Positions 14,715-22,023 of a stretch of 64,000 bases of DNA are shown here, piece by piece (within the stretch, counting starts at the first letter, position 1; each line of letters opens with the position of its first letter). The notes under the pieces are model-generated. The model saw nothing but the letters and a program-made list of their open reading frames with translations, had not been told where the DNA came from and ran no database searches. The DNA is from Streptomyces cylindrosporus (GTDB taxonomy: Bacteria > Actinomycetota > Actinomycetes > Streptomycetales > Streptomycetaceae): positions 1-64,000 of the forward strand of contig NZ_JALDAY010000023.1 in the NCBI RefSeq assembly GCF_022698165.1, read 5' to 3'. Made by a program: the position numbers and the translations under genes.

Positions 14715-16105
14715 TGCAGACCAGCCAGACCAGCCAGCACCCGAAGCCCGCTCCGGACGGAACCAACCGTCCGGAGCCGGGCTCCGGCCCGTTGTCCGCC
14801 ATCGTCGCCGGGACACAGGTGTTCAGCGGCTACGGCGGCACCCCGCCCCGGCTGCACCTGGCCGTGTCCGAGCTGCGGGACGCCACCGAACGCCTGCCGT
14901 GGCAGACCGACCGGCAGTCCTTCGGAACCTCCTGGGAGAGCCCGGAGCAGGCCGTACGGTCCGCCGAGGGCGAGGCCGTGGAACGCTTCTGCGGAACCTG
15001 CCCGCCCGCACGGACCGTCCACGGCTCGTACGAGCAGCTCACCCGGCGCGGACTGCGCGCCCTGGAGCCGCGGACGCTGGTGCTCCACTCGGACCGCCAG
15101 TACGCCACCGCGGGCTTTCCGTTCCGGCCCTTCCGGCCCGACTCGCCCGCCCACTGGGTCGAGGGCCGCAGCGCCGTCGACGGCGAACCGGTGCAGGTAC
15201 CCGCGTTCATGGTCTACACGGCGTGGGCACGGATGCCCCGGCCGCACCCGGAACCCTTCTACGCCTTCCCCGTGATCGGAGGCATCGCCGCCGGCCCCAC
15301 CGCGGACTTCGCGCTGCTCTCCGCCCTCGAAGAGGTCATCGAACGGGACGCCGTCGCCGTGTGGTGGGCCAACGCCACGGCGCTGCCCGCGCTTCGGCCG
15401 ACGGACCGGCTGAGCGCCCTGGGAGACGGCGCCGAGCGCGCCTTCGAGACCCGACTGGTCCGTATCGACAACGAGTTCGGCGTCCCCGTGATCGCCGCCG
15501 GGGTGCGCAGCAGGGCCGAGGGATGGCTCACCTACGGGTGTGCCGCCCGCGCGGACGAGGAGGAGGCCGCGGCCAAGGCGCTCGCCGAGGCGCACACCCT
15601 GCAGATCACCTGCCGGGTCCTGGACGATCCGGCGACGCGCCCGGCCACCCCGGGCCGGCCCTCGCCGCTGAAACCCTGGCGCCGTGACCGCCGTTACCTG
15701 GACGACTACCGCGCCGACGGCTCGGACGCCGTCGAGCAGATCTGCCAGCAACAGCTCTATCTGGACCGCCGGGCCGCCGACCGCGTGGCCCCCTGGGCCT
15801 GGGACCTGCCCGAGGGCTCCTGGACCGGACCGGCGCGGCGCCCGCGGTACGACGCGGCCGGGCTGGTCGGCCGGGTCGCCGCCGCCGGGTACGACGTCGT
15901 GACCGTGGATCTCACCACCCCGGAGGCGGCCGAGGCGGGGATGCGGGTGCTGCGGGTCGTCGTCCCGGGGACGGCCGGGGTCGCCCCCGCCGCCTATCTG
16001 CCGCTCGGCCGCCGCCGTATGCAGGACACCGCGGTCCGCCTGGGCCGACGCCGGACCCCGCTGCGCGAGGAGGACCTCAACACCTTCCCGATGCCGCACT
16101 CCTGA
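14714..16105 (+). CDS. YcaO-domain protein, putative cyclodehydratase for the PNTC peptide
   Basis: 463 residues, a stand-alone YcaO. ATP/Mg-binding motifs are present: S83xxxE87xxE90R91 (SAEGEAVER), the EEVIERD helix (E207, E210, R211) and EAHTLQ (E292, Q297). The protein ends in FPMPHS, a short proline-containing tail reminiscent of the PxPxP end that azoline-forming YcaO proteins need. No ThiF/Ocin-like partner, TfuA or McbC-type dehydrogenase is encoded nearby, and no N-terminal RRE domain is evident. It resembles stand-alone (bottromycin-like) YcaO enzymes in lacking a partner. It should phosphorylate amide backbones of the repeat peptide to form (methyl)oxazoline/thiazoline at Thr/Cys. 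Start ATG overlaps the precursor TAA. Last gene of the operon. Confidence 0.88.
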   Translation: MQTSQTSQHPKPAPDGTNRPEPGSGPLSAIVAGTQVFSGYGGTPPRLHLAVSELRDATERLPWQTDRQSFGTSWESPEQAVRSAEGEAVERFCGTCPPARTVHGSYEQLTRRGLRALEPRTLVLHSDRQYATAGFPFRPFRPDSPAHWVEGRSAVDGEPVQVPAFMVYTAWARMPRPHPEPFYAFPVIGGIAAGPTADFALLSALEEVIERDAVAVWWANATALPALRPTDRLSALGDGAERAFETRLVRIDNEFGVPVIAAGVRSRAEGWLTYGCAARADEEEAAAKALAEAHTLQITCRVLDDPATRPATPGRPSPLKPWRRDRRYLDDYRADGSDAVEQICQQQLYLDRRAADRVAPWAWDLPEGSWTGPARRPRYDAAGLVGRVAAAGYDVVTVDLTTPEAAEAGMRVLRVVVPGTAGVAPAAYLPLGRRRMQDTAVRLGRRRTPLREEDLNTFPMPHS

Positions 16106-16150
16106 GCCCGCCGGGGAACACGGTCCGCCCTTCTGTGGTACTGAGTCGGC

Positions 16151-16218
16151 ATGACGGATGACGGATGGCGGATGGACGCCGGATGGACGCTGGACGGAGA
16201 CGGATGGGCGGACGGATG
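16151..16218 (+). repeat. Degenerate GACGGATG short tandem repeats
   Basis: A run of imperfect copies of GACGGATG/GGCGGATG/GCCGGATG lies between the YcaO stop and the following small membrane protein, running into its 5' end. It supplies several possible ATG codons (16165, 16186, 16204, 16216), which makes the start of the next gene uncertain. The first 45 bases after the YcaO stop show no clear terminator. Confidence 0.6.
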
Positions 16219-16422
16219 CGGGCGCCGTGGGCGCGGCGAGTGGTCAGGGCCGGGCTCGCGGGGACGGTCTTCGGCGGTGCTGCCATGGTGGCGTATCTGT
16301 GGGTGGACCAGTCCTGGCGGTACTCCGTGACGATGGCCGTGTCGCTGATCGTCGTGTTCGGGGTGGTTCCGGAGATGGTCGGGGCCGGAAGCCGCCGGCG
16401 TACCGGGCAGGGAGACCGTTGA
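16204..16422 (+). CDS. Small membrane protein
   Basis: About 72 residues from ATG 16204 (68 from ATG 16216). A basic start (MRAPWARRVVRAG) is followed by two hydrophobic segments (AGTVFGGAAMVAYLWV and VTMAVSLIVVFGVVPEMV) and a basic tail, so a two-pass inner-membrane protein with both ends inside is expected. I do not recognise a family. Its TGA overlaps the TTG start of the DUF3052-like gene, so they are probably co-translated. It stands just after the YcaO operon, but 100 bases of repeat separate them and membership of the cluster is open. Confidence 0.6.
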   Translation: MGGRMRAPWARRVVRAGLAGTVFGGAAMVAYLWVDQSWRYSVTMAVSLIVVFGVVPEMVGAGSRRRTGQGDR

Positions 16423-16880
16423 GCGCTGACCGTGGAAGTGCGGGAAGCGGGGGAAGCGGGTACTCCGGTACGCCCCTCGCCAAGAAGATCGGAATCAAGG
16501 CCGGCCACCGGGTCGCCCTCCGACACGCCCCGGACGCCTTCGACATCCCCGGCCTCCCCGAGGGCGTCACCCCCGCCCCCGGCGGCCCCCGCGACGCGGA
16601 CGTCACCGTCGCCTTCTACCGCGAGCACGCCACCTTGGCCGCCGAAGCCCCCGCCCTGGTCGCCGAACTCGCCGACGATGCCATGCTCTGGATCGCCTGG
16701 CCCCGCAGGGCCGCCGGGCACGTCAGCGACATCGCCGAGAACGACCTGCGCGACCTCTTCCTCCCGCTCGGCGTCGTCGACGTGAAGGTCGCCGCGCTGG
16801 GGGAGGACTGGTCGGGGCTGAAGTTCGTACGGCGCAAGGAGAACCGGCGCGAGGGCGTACTTAAGAAGTCCTTACCGTGA
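16419..16880 (+). CDS. DUF3052-like protein with a TTA codon
   Basis: 153 residues from TTG 16419, preceded by GGGAG at proper spacing. After a Gly/Ser-rich start it reads KKIGIKAGHRVALRHAPDAF, then a strand-rich middle and DDAMLWIAWPRR, ending DWSGLKFVRRKENR; this is the pattern of actinobacterial DUF3052-type proteins of unknown function. The third-last sense position (16872-16874) is a TTA leucine codon, rare in Streptomyces and read by the bldA tRNA, so full-length protein may appear only late in growth. It overlaps the small membrane protein gene upstream. No enzyme motif can be seen. Confidence 0.7.
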   Translation: MSADRGSAGSGGSGYSGTPLAKKIGIKAGHRVALRHAPDAFDIPGLPEGVTPAPGGPRDADVTVAFYREHATLAAEAPALVAELADDAMLWIAWPRRAAGHVSDIAENDLRDLFLPLGVVDVKVAALGEDWSGLKFVRRKENRREGVLKKSLP

Positions 16881-16929
16881 ACGGCTAGCATCGCGCCGGG
16901 AGTTTTCGGCGGCCGGACGGGGTGAGCTC

Positions 16930-17832
16930 ATGGAGGAGTGCAACGCGCCGAGGATCGCCGTCGCCGTGGTCACCATGGGCAACCGCCCCGCAGAGGTCGA
17001 GGCCCTGCTGGAGTCCGTCGCCAAGCAGGACCACGCCCCCGCCAGGATCGTCGTCGTCGGCAACGGCTGCCCGCTGCCCGACTTCGCCGCCCGCCTCGCC
17101 CTCCCCGGCGAGGTCACCCTCCTCGAACTCGACGAGAACCTCGGCTGCCCCGGCGGCCGCAACCAGGCCCTCGCCCGGCTCAGGGACTTCGGCGACGTCG
17201 ACATCGTGGTCGAACTGGACGACGACGGCCTCCTCGTGGACGTCGACGTGCTGCGCCGCGTGGGGGAGTTGTTCACGGCCGACCCCCGCCTCGGCATCGT
17301 CGGCTTCCGCATCGCCGACGAGCACGGCGAGACCCAGCAGCGGCACGTGCCGCGCGTCGGCGCCTCCGATCCGCTGCGCGGCGGATACGTCACCGGATTC
17401 CTCGGCGGCGGCCACGCCCTCCGTACGGCCATGCTCAACGAGGTCGGCGACTGGCCCGCCGAGTTCTTCTTCGCCCACGAGGAGATCGACCTGGCCTGGC
17501 GGGCGGCCGACGCGGGCTGGAAGATCCTCTACGCCCCCGAGATCCTCCTCCAGCACCCGAAGACGTCACCCGCCCGCCACGCCATCTACTACCGGGTGAA
17601 CGCCCGGAACCGGGTGTGGCTCGTCCGCCGCCGCCTGCCGCTGCCGCTCATCCCCGTCCACCTGGGCATCTGGACGGCGCTCACCCTGTTGCGGACCCGC
17701 TCCCGGGAAGGGCTGCGGGCCTGGTTCGGCGGCTTCGTGGAGGGCCTGCGGGAACCCGCCGGGGAACGGCGGCCCATGCGCTGGCGCACGGTCTGGCGGC
17801 TGTCGCGGCTGGGGCGCCCGCCCGTCATCTGA
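16930..17832 (+). CDS. Family 2 glycosyltransferase
   Basis: 300 residues, GT-A fold: VAVVTMGNRPAEVEALLESV at the N-terminus, DENLGCPGGRNQAL (nucleotide-sugar loop) and the acidic DDDG (about 97-100) in place of DxD, then FFFAHEEIDLAWR, the HEExD catalytic-loop pattern. The C-terminal 70 residues are basic and partly hydrophobic, suggesting association with the inner membrane. GT2 enzymes mostly build cell-surface glycans; dTDP-deoxysugar transfer to natural products is usually done by GT1 enzymes, so it is not the obvious partner of the sugar genes upstream. Start ATG 16930 follows GGGGTGAGC. Separate from the previous gene by 49 bases. Confidence 0.85.
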   Translation: MEECNAPRIAVAVVTMGNRPAEVEALLESVAKQDHAPARIVVVGNGCPLPDFAARLALPGEVTLLELDENLGCPGGRNQALARLRDFGDVDIVVELDDDGLLVDVDVLRRVGELFTADPRLGIVGFRIADEHGETQQRHVPRVGASDPLRGGYVTGFLGGGHALRTAMLNEVGDWPAEFFFAHEEIDLAWRAADAGWKILYAPEILLQHPKTSPARHAIYYRVNARNRVWLVRRRLPLPLIPVHLGIWTALTLLRTRSREGLRAWFGGFVEGLREPAGERRPMRWRTVWRLSRLGRPPVI

Positions 17833-18252
17833 GGATCGCGGGCGGGTCGTTGCCCGCTGACGGTGAGGGACGAGGATCCCGGCCGTTCACCTCCGCCGAC
17901 CGGGACCCTCTCGCGTCCCCGGATCCGGCCTCGGCGGCGTCACTCCCCCGAGCAACGCGTCGTACGCGCGCACCCCCGGGCCGGTTCCGTGATGTGATCA
18001 CATCAGGTCGCGCCAACGGATCGCTAACATGTGGCCAACGGTTCCGCGTCGCACCGACGGCCGACTGGCCTGAAGCCGCCGCACGGCGGTGCCGCGGAGG
18101 CTGGAACCGTAGCGGATTCCGGCGGAAGCCGAGGCCGGGAAGAGCCGGCGGAAAACCGCCGCACGGAGGGCGGAATTCCGCCAAGAACGACGGGTTCGGT
18201 TCATGGAGCGCGGTCCGTGGTCGCTACGGCGCGCGGAAAGGCAGTGGGCGTC
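17833..18252. other. 420-bp intergenic region upstream of the SARP gene
   Basis: No convincing gene. It contains a 16-bp perfect palindrome at 17990-18005 and a TAACAT at about 18024-18029 that could serve as a -10 element. The rest, to 18252, would be a roughly 220-base leader. Reading the SARP frame upstream gives no start with a ribosome site until the two GTGs at 18244 and 18253. Confidence 0.5.
17990..18005. promoter_or_regulatory. Perfect palindrome TGATGTGATCACATCA
   Basis: A 16-bp perfect dyad about 250 bases upstream of the SARP start and about 20 bases before a possible -10 (TAACAT). Its core GTGATCAC resembles the half-sites of CRP/FNR- or GntR-type operators. It may be the binding site of a regulator of the large SARP gene. 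The cognate protein is not evident in the window. Confidence 0.45.
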
Positions 18253-21200
18253 GTGAGGCGGAACGGGCTGCGGTTCGGACTGCTGGGCCCGCCGGTTCTG
18301 TACGACGTCGGTGAGTTCGGCGCGCGCGAGCCGAGCGGCGGTGCCGGCGAGGAGGCCGGCGTCCGGGCCATCGGCAGCCCCAAGGTGCGCGCCCTGCTCG
18401 CCGCGCTGCTCCTCGAAGCCGGGCGGGTCGTCTCCGTCGAGGCCCTCAAGGACGTGCTGTGGGGCGGCGCACCGCCGGCCTCCGCACAGGCCTCGCTGCA
18501 CAATCACGTGGCCCGGCTGCGCCGGCTCCTCGACGACCCCGAACGGCTGCGCGCGGTGCCGCCCGGCTACGTACTGCGCGTGGAGCCGGGCGAGTTGGAC
18601 GTCCACGTCTTCGAACGCCACCTCGCGGCGGCCCGTGGCGCGTACGGCGCCCGCAACTGGGAGCGGGTCGTACGCGAGTGCGCCGCCGCGCTCGCGCTGT
18701 GGCGCGGCAGACCCCTGAGCGGCCTGCCGACCGACGCCGCCGGCTACGCGTACGTCCAGCGCTTCGAGGAGGCGCGACTGCTCCTCCTGGAGTGGCGTTA
18801 CGACGCCGAACTCGCCCTCGGCGGCAGCCGCCTGGACACCCTCGTACCGGAACTCTCGGCCCTGGCCGCCGAACACCCCCTGCGCGAGTCCTACCACCGC
18901 CAACTGATGCTGGCCCTCCACCGCACCGGCCGCCAGCCAGAGGCCCTGGCCACCCACCGAGACCTCCGCACCCGCCTCCTGGACGAACTGGGCATAGAAC
19001 CGGGCCAGGCAGTACGCGAAGCCCACATGCAAATACTCCGCCGCCCACCGGAGACCCACGAGCGCCGCGAGCAGGACGACTGGGCTGGGGGTGCGGGTCT
19101 GACGACCTCGCGGGACGACTGGGCTGGGGGTGCGGGTCTGACGACTTCGCAGGATGACTGCGCCGGTGGCGCGGGTCTGGCGACTTCGCGGGACCACTCC
19201 GCGCGTGACGCGGGGCAGACGATCCCGCACGATCACTCCGCGCGTGGTGCGGGGCCGGCGACTTCGCGGGACGACTGCGCCGGTGGCGCGGGTCTGACGA
19301 CTTCGCAGGATGACTGCGCCGGTGGCGCAGGGCTGACGACCTCGCGGGACCACTCCGCGCGTGGTGCGGGGCTGACGCCCTCGCAGGACCACGCTGCCCG
19401 TGGTGCGGGGCGGACGACCTCGCACGACCACTCTGCCCACTGCCCCGGGCAGACGACCCCGCACGACCAATCCACCCGCGGCGCGAGGCGGACGACCCCG
19501 CACGACCACCTCGCCCACTGCGCCGGGCAGACGACCCCGCACGACCACTCTGGCCGCGGCGTGATGCAGACGACCCCGCACGATCACCCCGCCCCCGCCG
19601 CTGGGCTGACGACCCCGCATGATCACCCCGCCCCCGCCGCCGGGCAGCCCACCCCCCACGACCACCTCGCACCCGCCGACGGCGACTCCGCCCCACAGGG
19701 GCCACCCGCACTCGACGACGAAAGCCGCACGGGTGGTGCGGGTGGGAACCCAAACCCTCGCTCCCACACACCCGCACCCGCCCCACCCCCCCCCCCACCC
19801 CCCCCCTCCCCCCCCCCCCCCCCCCACCTCCCCCCCCCCCCCCCCCGCCGCACCTCCACCCTCACCCCCACCCCCACCCCCACCCCCACCCCCACCGTCA
19901 CCGTCATCAGCGGCATGGCCGGCGTAGGTAAAACCGCCCTCGCCCTACACGCCGCCCACCACCTGCGGGAACGTTTCACCGACGGCCAGCTCTACCTGAA
20001 CCTGCACGGCGCCACCCCAGGCATGACCCCCCTCACCCCCACCCACGCCCTCACCGCCCTCCTCCGAGACCTCGGCACGGACCCCCGCGACATCCCCGAA
20101 CACCCCGACGCCGCAAGCGCGTTGCTCCGCTCCCTCCTCGCCCCCACCCGCACCCTCCTCCTCCTGGACGACGCCGCCACCGCCGCCCAGGTGCGCCCCC
20201 TCCTCCCGGCAGGCCCCGGCTGCGCGGTCATCGTCACCAGCCGTTCCCCACTCACCGCCCTCGACGGCGCCCGCCGCTTCCCGCTCACCCCTCTCTCCGC
20301 CGAGGAGAGCGCCACCCTGCTCCGCTCCCTCTCCGGCCGGCACGCCGACGACCTCGACGCGGCGCACCCCCTCGTGGAGCTCACCGGCCGCCTCCCCCTG
20401 GCCCTCCGCATCGTCGCCGCCCGCCTGGCCGCCCGGCACGCCCTCACCCCGGACGTCCTGGCCCGCCAATTGACCGCCACCGAAGGCCGCCTGCACCACC
20501 TGGAGTACGACGACCTCAGCGTCCGCCGCTCCCTCGCCGTCGCCCACGACGCCCTCGCCGCCTCGGACCGCCCGGCAGACCGCGACGCCGCCCTCCTCCT
20601 CCGCGGCGTAGGCACCCTGGACCTCCCCACCTACGGCGCCCCCCTCCTCGCCCGCCTCACCGGCACCCACCCGCACCACGCCGAAGCCGCCCTAGACCGC
20701 CTCGTAGACGTGGCCCTCCTGGAGGAAACGACATACGGCCGCTACACCCCCCACGACCTGGTCCGCGACTTCGCCCGCGAACTCGCCGACACGGAACCCG
20801 AAGCCGACGCCGAGCCCGAAACCGACAAGGTCACCGGCTCCGGCAGCGGCACTGGCGCCGACACCCCCGCCGACACCGCCCTCCGCTGGTACGCCGCCGT
20901 GGCCGAACGCCTCCTCACCGCCATCGTCGACCCCGGCCTCGACCAGGACGACCGCCGCCGCCCCACCGCCGCCCAGCCCCCGGACCACCTGGCCGAACTC
21001 GACACACTCCCCTCCTTCGAGTCCGCCGAACAGGCCTTCGCCTGGGGCGACATGGAGCTGGAGAACGTCGTGACGCTGGTCGAGCGGTACGCCGACGACC
21101 CCGACGCGGTCCGCGCCGCCCGCGTCTCCGCGCTGATCCGTCTCCTCTTCCCGTACGTCCGCCGCAGCGGCCGCGTCGCCGAGATGGAGGCGCTCGGCGC

Positions 21201-22005
21201 CGCCGCCCTCCGCGTGGCCCGGCGTCTCGGCGACGAGGCCGCCGAGGCGTACGCGCTGGGCGATCTGGCCGGTCTGCACTTCCTGACCGGCCGCCAGAGC
21301 GAGGCCCTCGCCCTCAACGACGAGGCCCTGGCCATCTGGTCCCGGCTCGGCCGCCTCTCCTGGATGCGCCGCTGCCTCAACAACCGCGGCCTGCTGCTCG
21401 AAGGCCTCGGCCGCTACGAGGAGTCGGGCCTCGCCCTGCGCCGGAGCCTGGAGTACTCACGGCGGTTGAACGACCCGCACGGCGAGGCCGTGACCCACAG
21501 CCACCTCGGCAACCTCTACGAGCACACCGACCCGCGCGCCGCCATCGAGCAGCACCGCCGCTCCCTCGCCATCGCCACCGAGCTCGGCGCCGTGATCGTC
21601 CAGCACTCCGCGCACTGCAACATCGGCTACGCCCACCTCACCCTCGGCGAACCGGCCGCCGCCCTCCCGCACTTCGAGGAGAGCCTGCGTGTCCTCGGCG
21701 GCCACGGCGACTGGCACGGCGAGTCCCAGACCCGCCTCGGCCTGGTCCGCGCCCTGCGCCTGCTGGGCCGTACCGAAGACTCCGGCCACGAGTGCGCCGA
21801 ACTGCTGCGCCGCGCCGACGCCCGCGCCGACCGCTACACCGGCGGTCTCGCCCGCCACCAGCAAGGACTCCTGCTGCGCGAACGGGGCCGCACCGAGGAG
21901 GCGTACGCACAGTGGCGCACGGCCCTCGACGCCCTCGACGGCACGGACGAGAAGGCGGTGGTGGCGGAGCTGCGAGAGCTGCTCGCCGAGGCGGCCGTAC
22001 GGTGA
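18253..22005 (+). CDS. SARP-family transcriptional regulator with NB-ARC and TPR domains
   Basis: 1250 residues, AfsR-like layout. Residues 1-100 form the winged-helix DNA-binding domain (RFGLLGPP, SPKVRALLAALLLEAGRVVS); 100-265 the bacterial transcriptional activation domain. Residues 275-482 are an unusual linker of sixteen 13-residue repeats, then a proline-rich run. The ATPase domain begins at about 550 with GMAGVGKT (Walker A), LLLLDDA (Walker B) and a TSR sensor; TPR helices fill about 940-1240. SARPs activate antibiotic clusters by recruiting RNA polymerase near the -35 region; the ATPase/TPR part senses a signal. It could control the PK/sugar/YcaO operon 2-18 kb upstream (inference). 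Start GTG 18253; GTG 18244 also possible. Confidence 0.9.
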   Translation: MRRNGLRFGLLGPPVLYDVGEFGAREPSGGAGEEAGVRAIGSPKVRALLAALLLEAGRVVSVEALKDVLWGGAPPASAQASLHNHVARLRRLLDDPERLRAVPPGYVLRVEPGELDVHVFERHLAAARGAYGARNWERVVRECAAALALWRGRPLSGLPTDAAGYAYVQRFEEARLLLLEWRYDAELALGGSRLDTLVPELSALAAEHPLRESYHRQLMLALHRTGRQPEALATHRDLRTRLLDELGIEPGQAVREAHMQILRRPPETHERREQDDWAGGAGLTTSRDDWAGGAGLTTSQDDCAGGAGLATSRDHSARDAGQTIPHDHSARGAGPATSRDDCAGGAGLTTSQDDCAGGAGLTTSRDHSARGAGLTPSQDHAARGAGRTTSHDHSAHCPGQTTPHDQSTRGARRTTPHDHLAHCAGQTTPHDHSGRGVMQTTPHDHPAPAAGLTTPHDHPAPAAGQPTPHDHLAPADGDSAPQGPPALDDESRTGGAGGNPNPRSHTPAPAPPPPPPPPSPPPPPHLPPPPPRRTSTLTPTPTPTPTPTVTVISGMAGVGKTALALHAAHHLRERFTDGQLYLNLHGATPGMTPLTPTHALTALLRDLGTDPRDIPEHPDAASALLRSLLAPTRTLLLLDDAATAAQVRPLLPAGPGCAVIVTSRSPLTALDGARRFPLTPLSAEESATLLRSLSGRHADDLDAAHPLVELTGRLPLALRIVAARLAARHALTPDVLARQLTATEGRLHHLEYDDLSVRRSLAVAHDALAASDRPADRDAALLLRGVGTLDLPTYGAPLLARLTGTHPHHAEAALDRLVDVALLEETTYGRYTPHDLVRDFARELADTEPEADAEPETDKVTGSGSGTGADTPADTALRWYAAVAERLLTAIVDPGLDQDDRRRPTAAQPPDHLAELDTLPSFESAEQAFAWGDMELENVVTLVERYADDPDAVRAARVSALIRLLFPYVRRSGRVAEMEALGAAALRVARRLGDEAAEAYALGDLAGLHFLTGRQSEALALNDEALAIWSRLGRLSWMRRCLNNRGLLLEGLGRYEESGLALRRSLEYSRRLNDPHGEAVTHSHLGNLYEHTDPRAAIEQHRRSLAIATELGAVIVQHSAHCNIGYAHLTLGEPAAALPHFEESLRVLGGHGDWHGESQTRLGLVRALRLLGRTEDSGHECAELLRRADARADRYTGGLARHQQGLLLRERGRTEEAYAQWRTALDALDGTDEKAVVAELRELLAEAAVR
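19075..19698 (+). repeat. 39-bp minisatellite, sixteen units, in the SARP linker
   Basis: Sixteen in-frame 39-bp units encode 13-residue repeats with consensus D[DH]xAxGAGxTT[SP][RQH]. Early units are DDWAGGAGLTTSR-like, later ones DHxAxxAGQTTPH-like, so the array changes gradually along its length. It lies between the activation domain and the NB-ARC domain, where family members usually have a short variable linker. Confidence 0.9.
19786..19846 (+). repeat. Poly-C tracts encoding the SARP proline run
   Basis: Homopolymeric C runs of 11, 9, 18 and 17 bases (19786-19796, 19798-19806, 19808-19825, 19830-19846), followed by CCCCCA hexamer repeats to about 19895. On the other strand these are long G runs able to form G-quadruplexes. 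A one-base change in any run would shift the frame before the ATPase domain. Sequencing errors are also most likely here. Confidence 0.9.
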
Positions 22006-22023
22006 TGAGCGGGCCCTGAGGCC

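Noticed and set aside
16930..17832. The GT2 enzyme as the transferase for the deoxysugar
   Set aside because: GT2 enzymes rarely use dTDP-deoxysugars on natural products, and the gene is separated from the operon by two unrelated genes and a repeat; kept only as a remote option.
17998..19827. Long minus-strand open frames opposite the SARP linker
   Set aside because: They follow from the repeat and high GC; the plus frame continues from DNA-binding domain to ATPase without a break.
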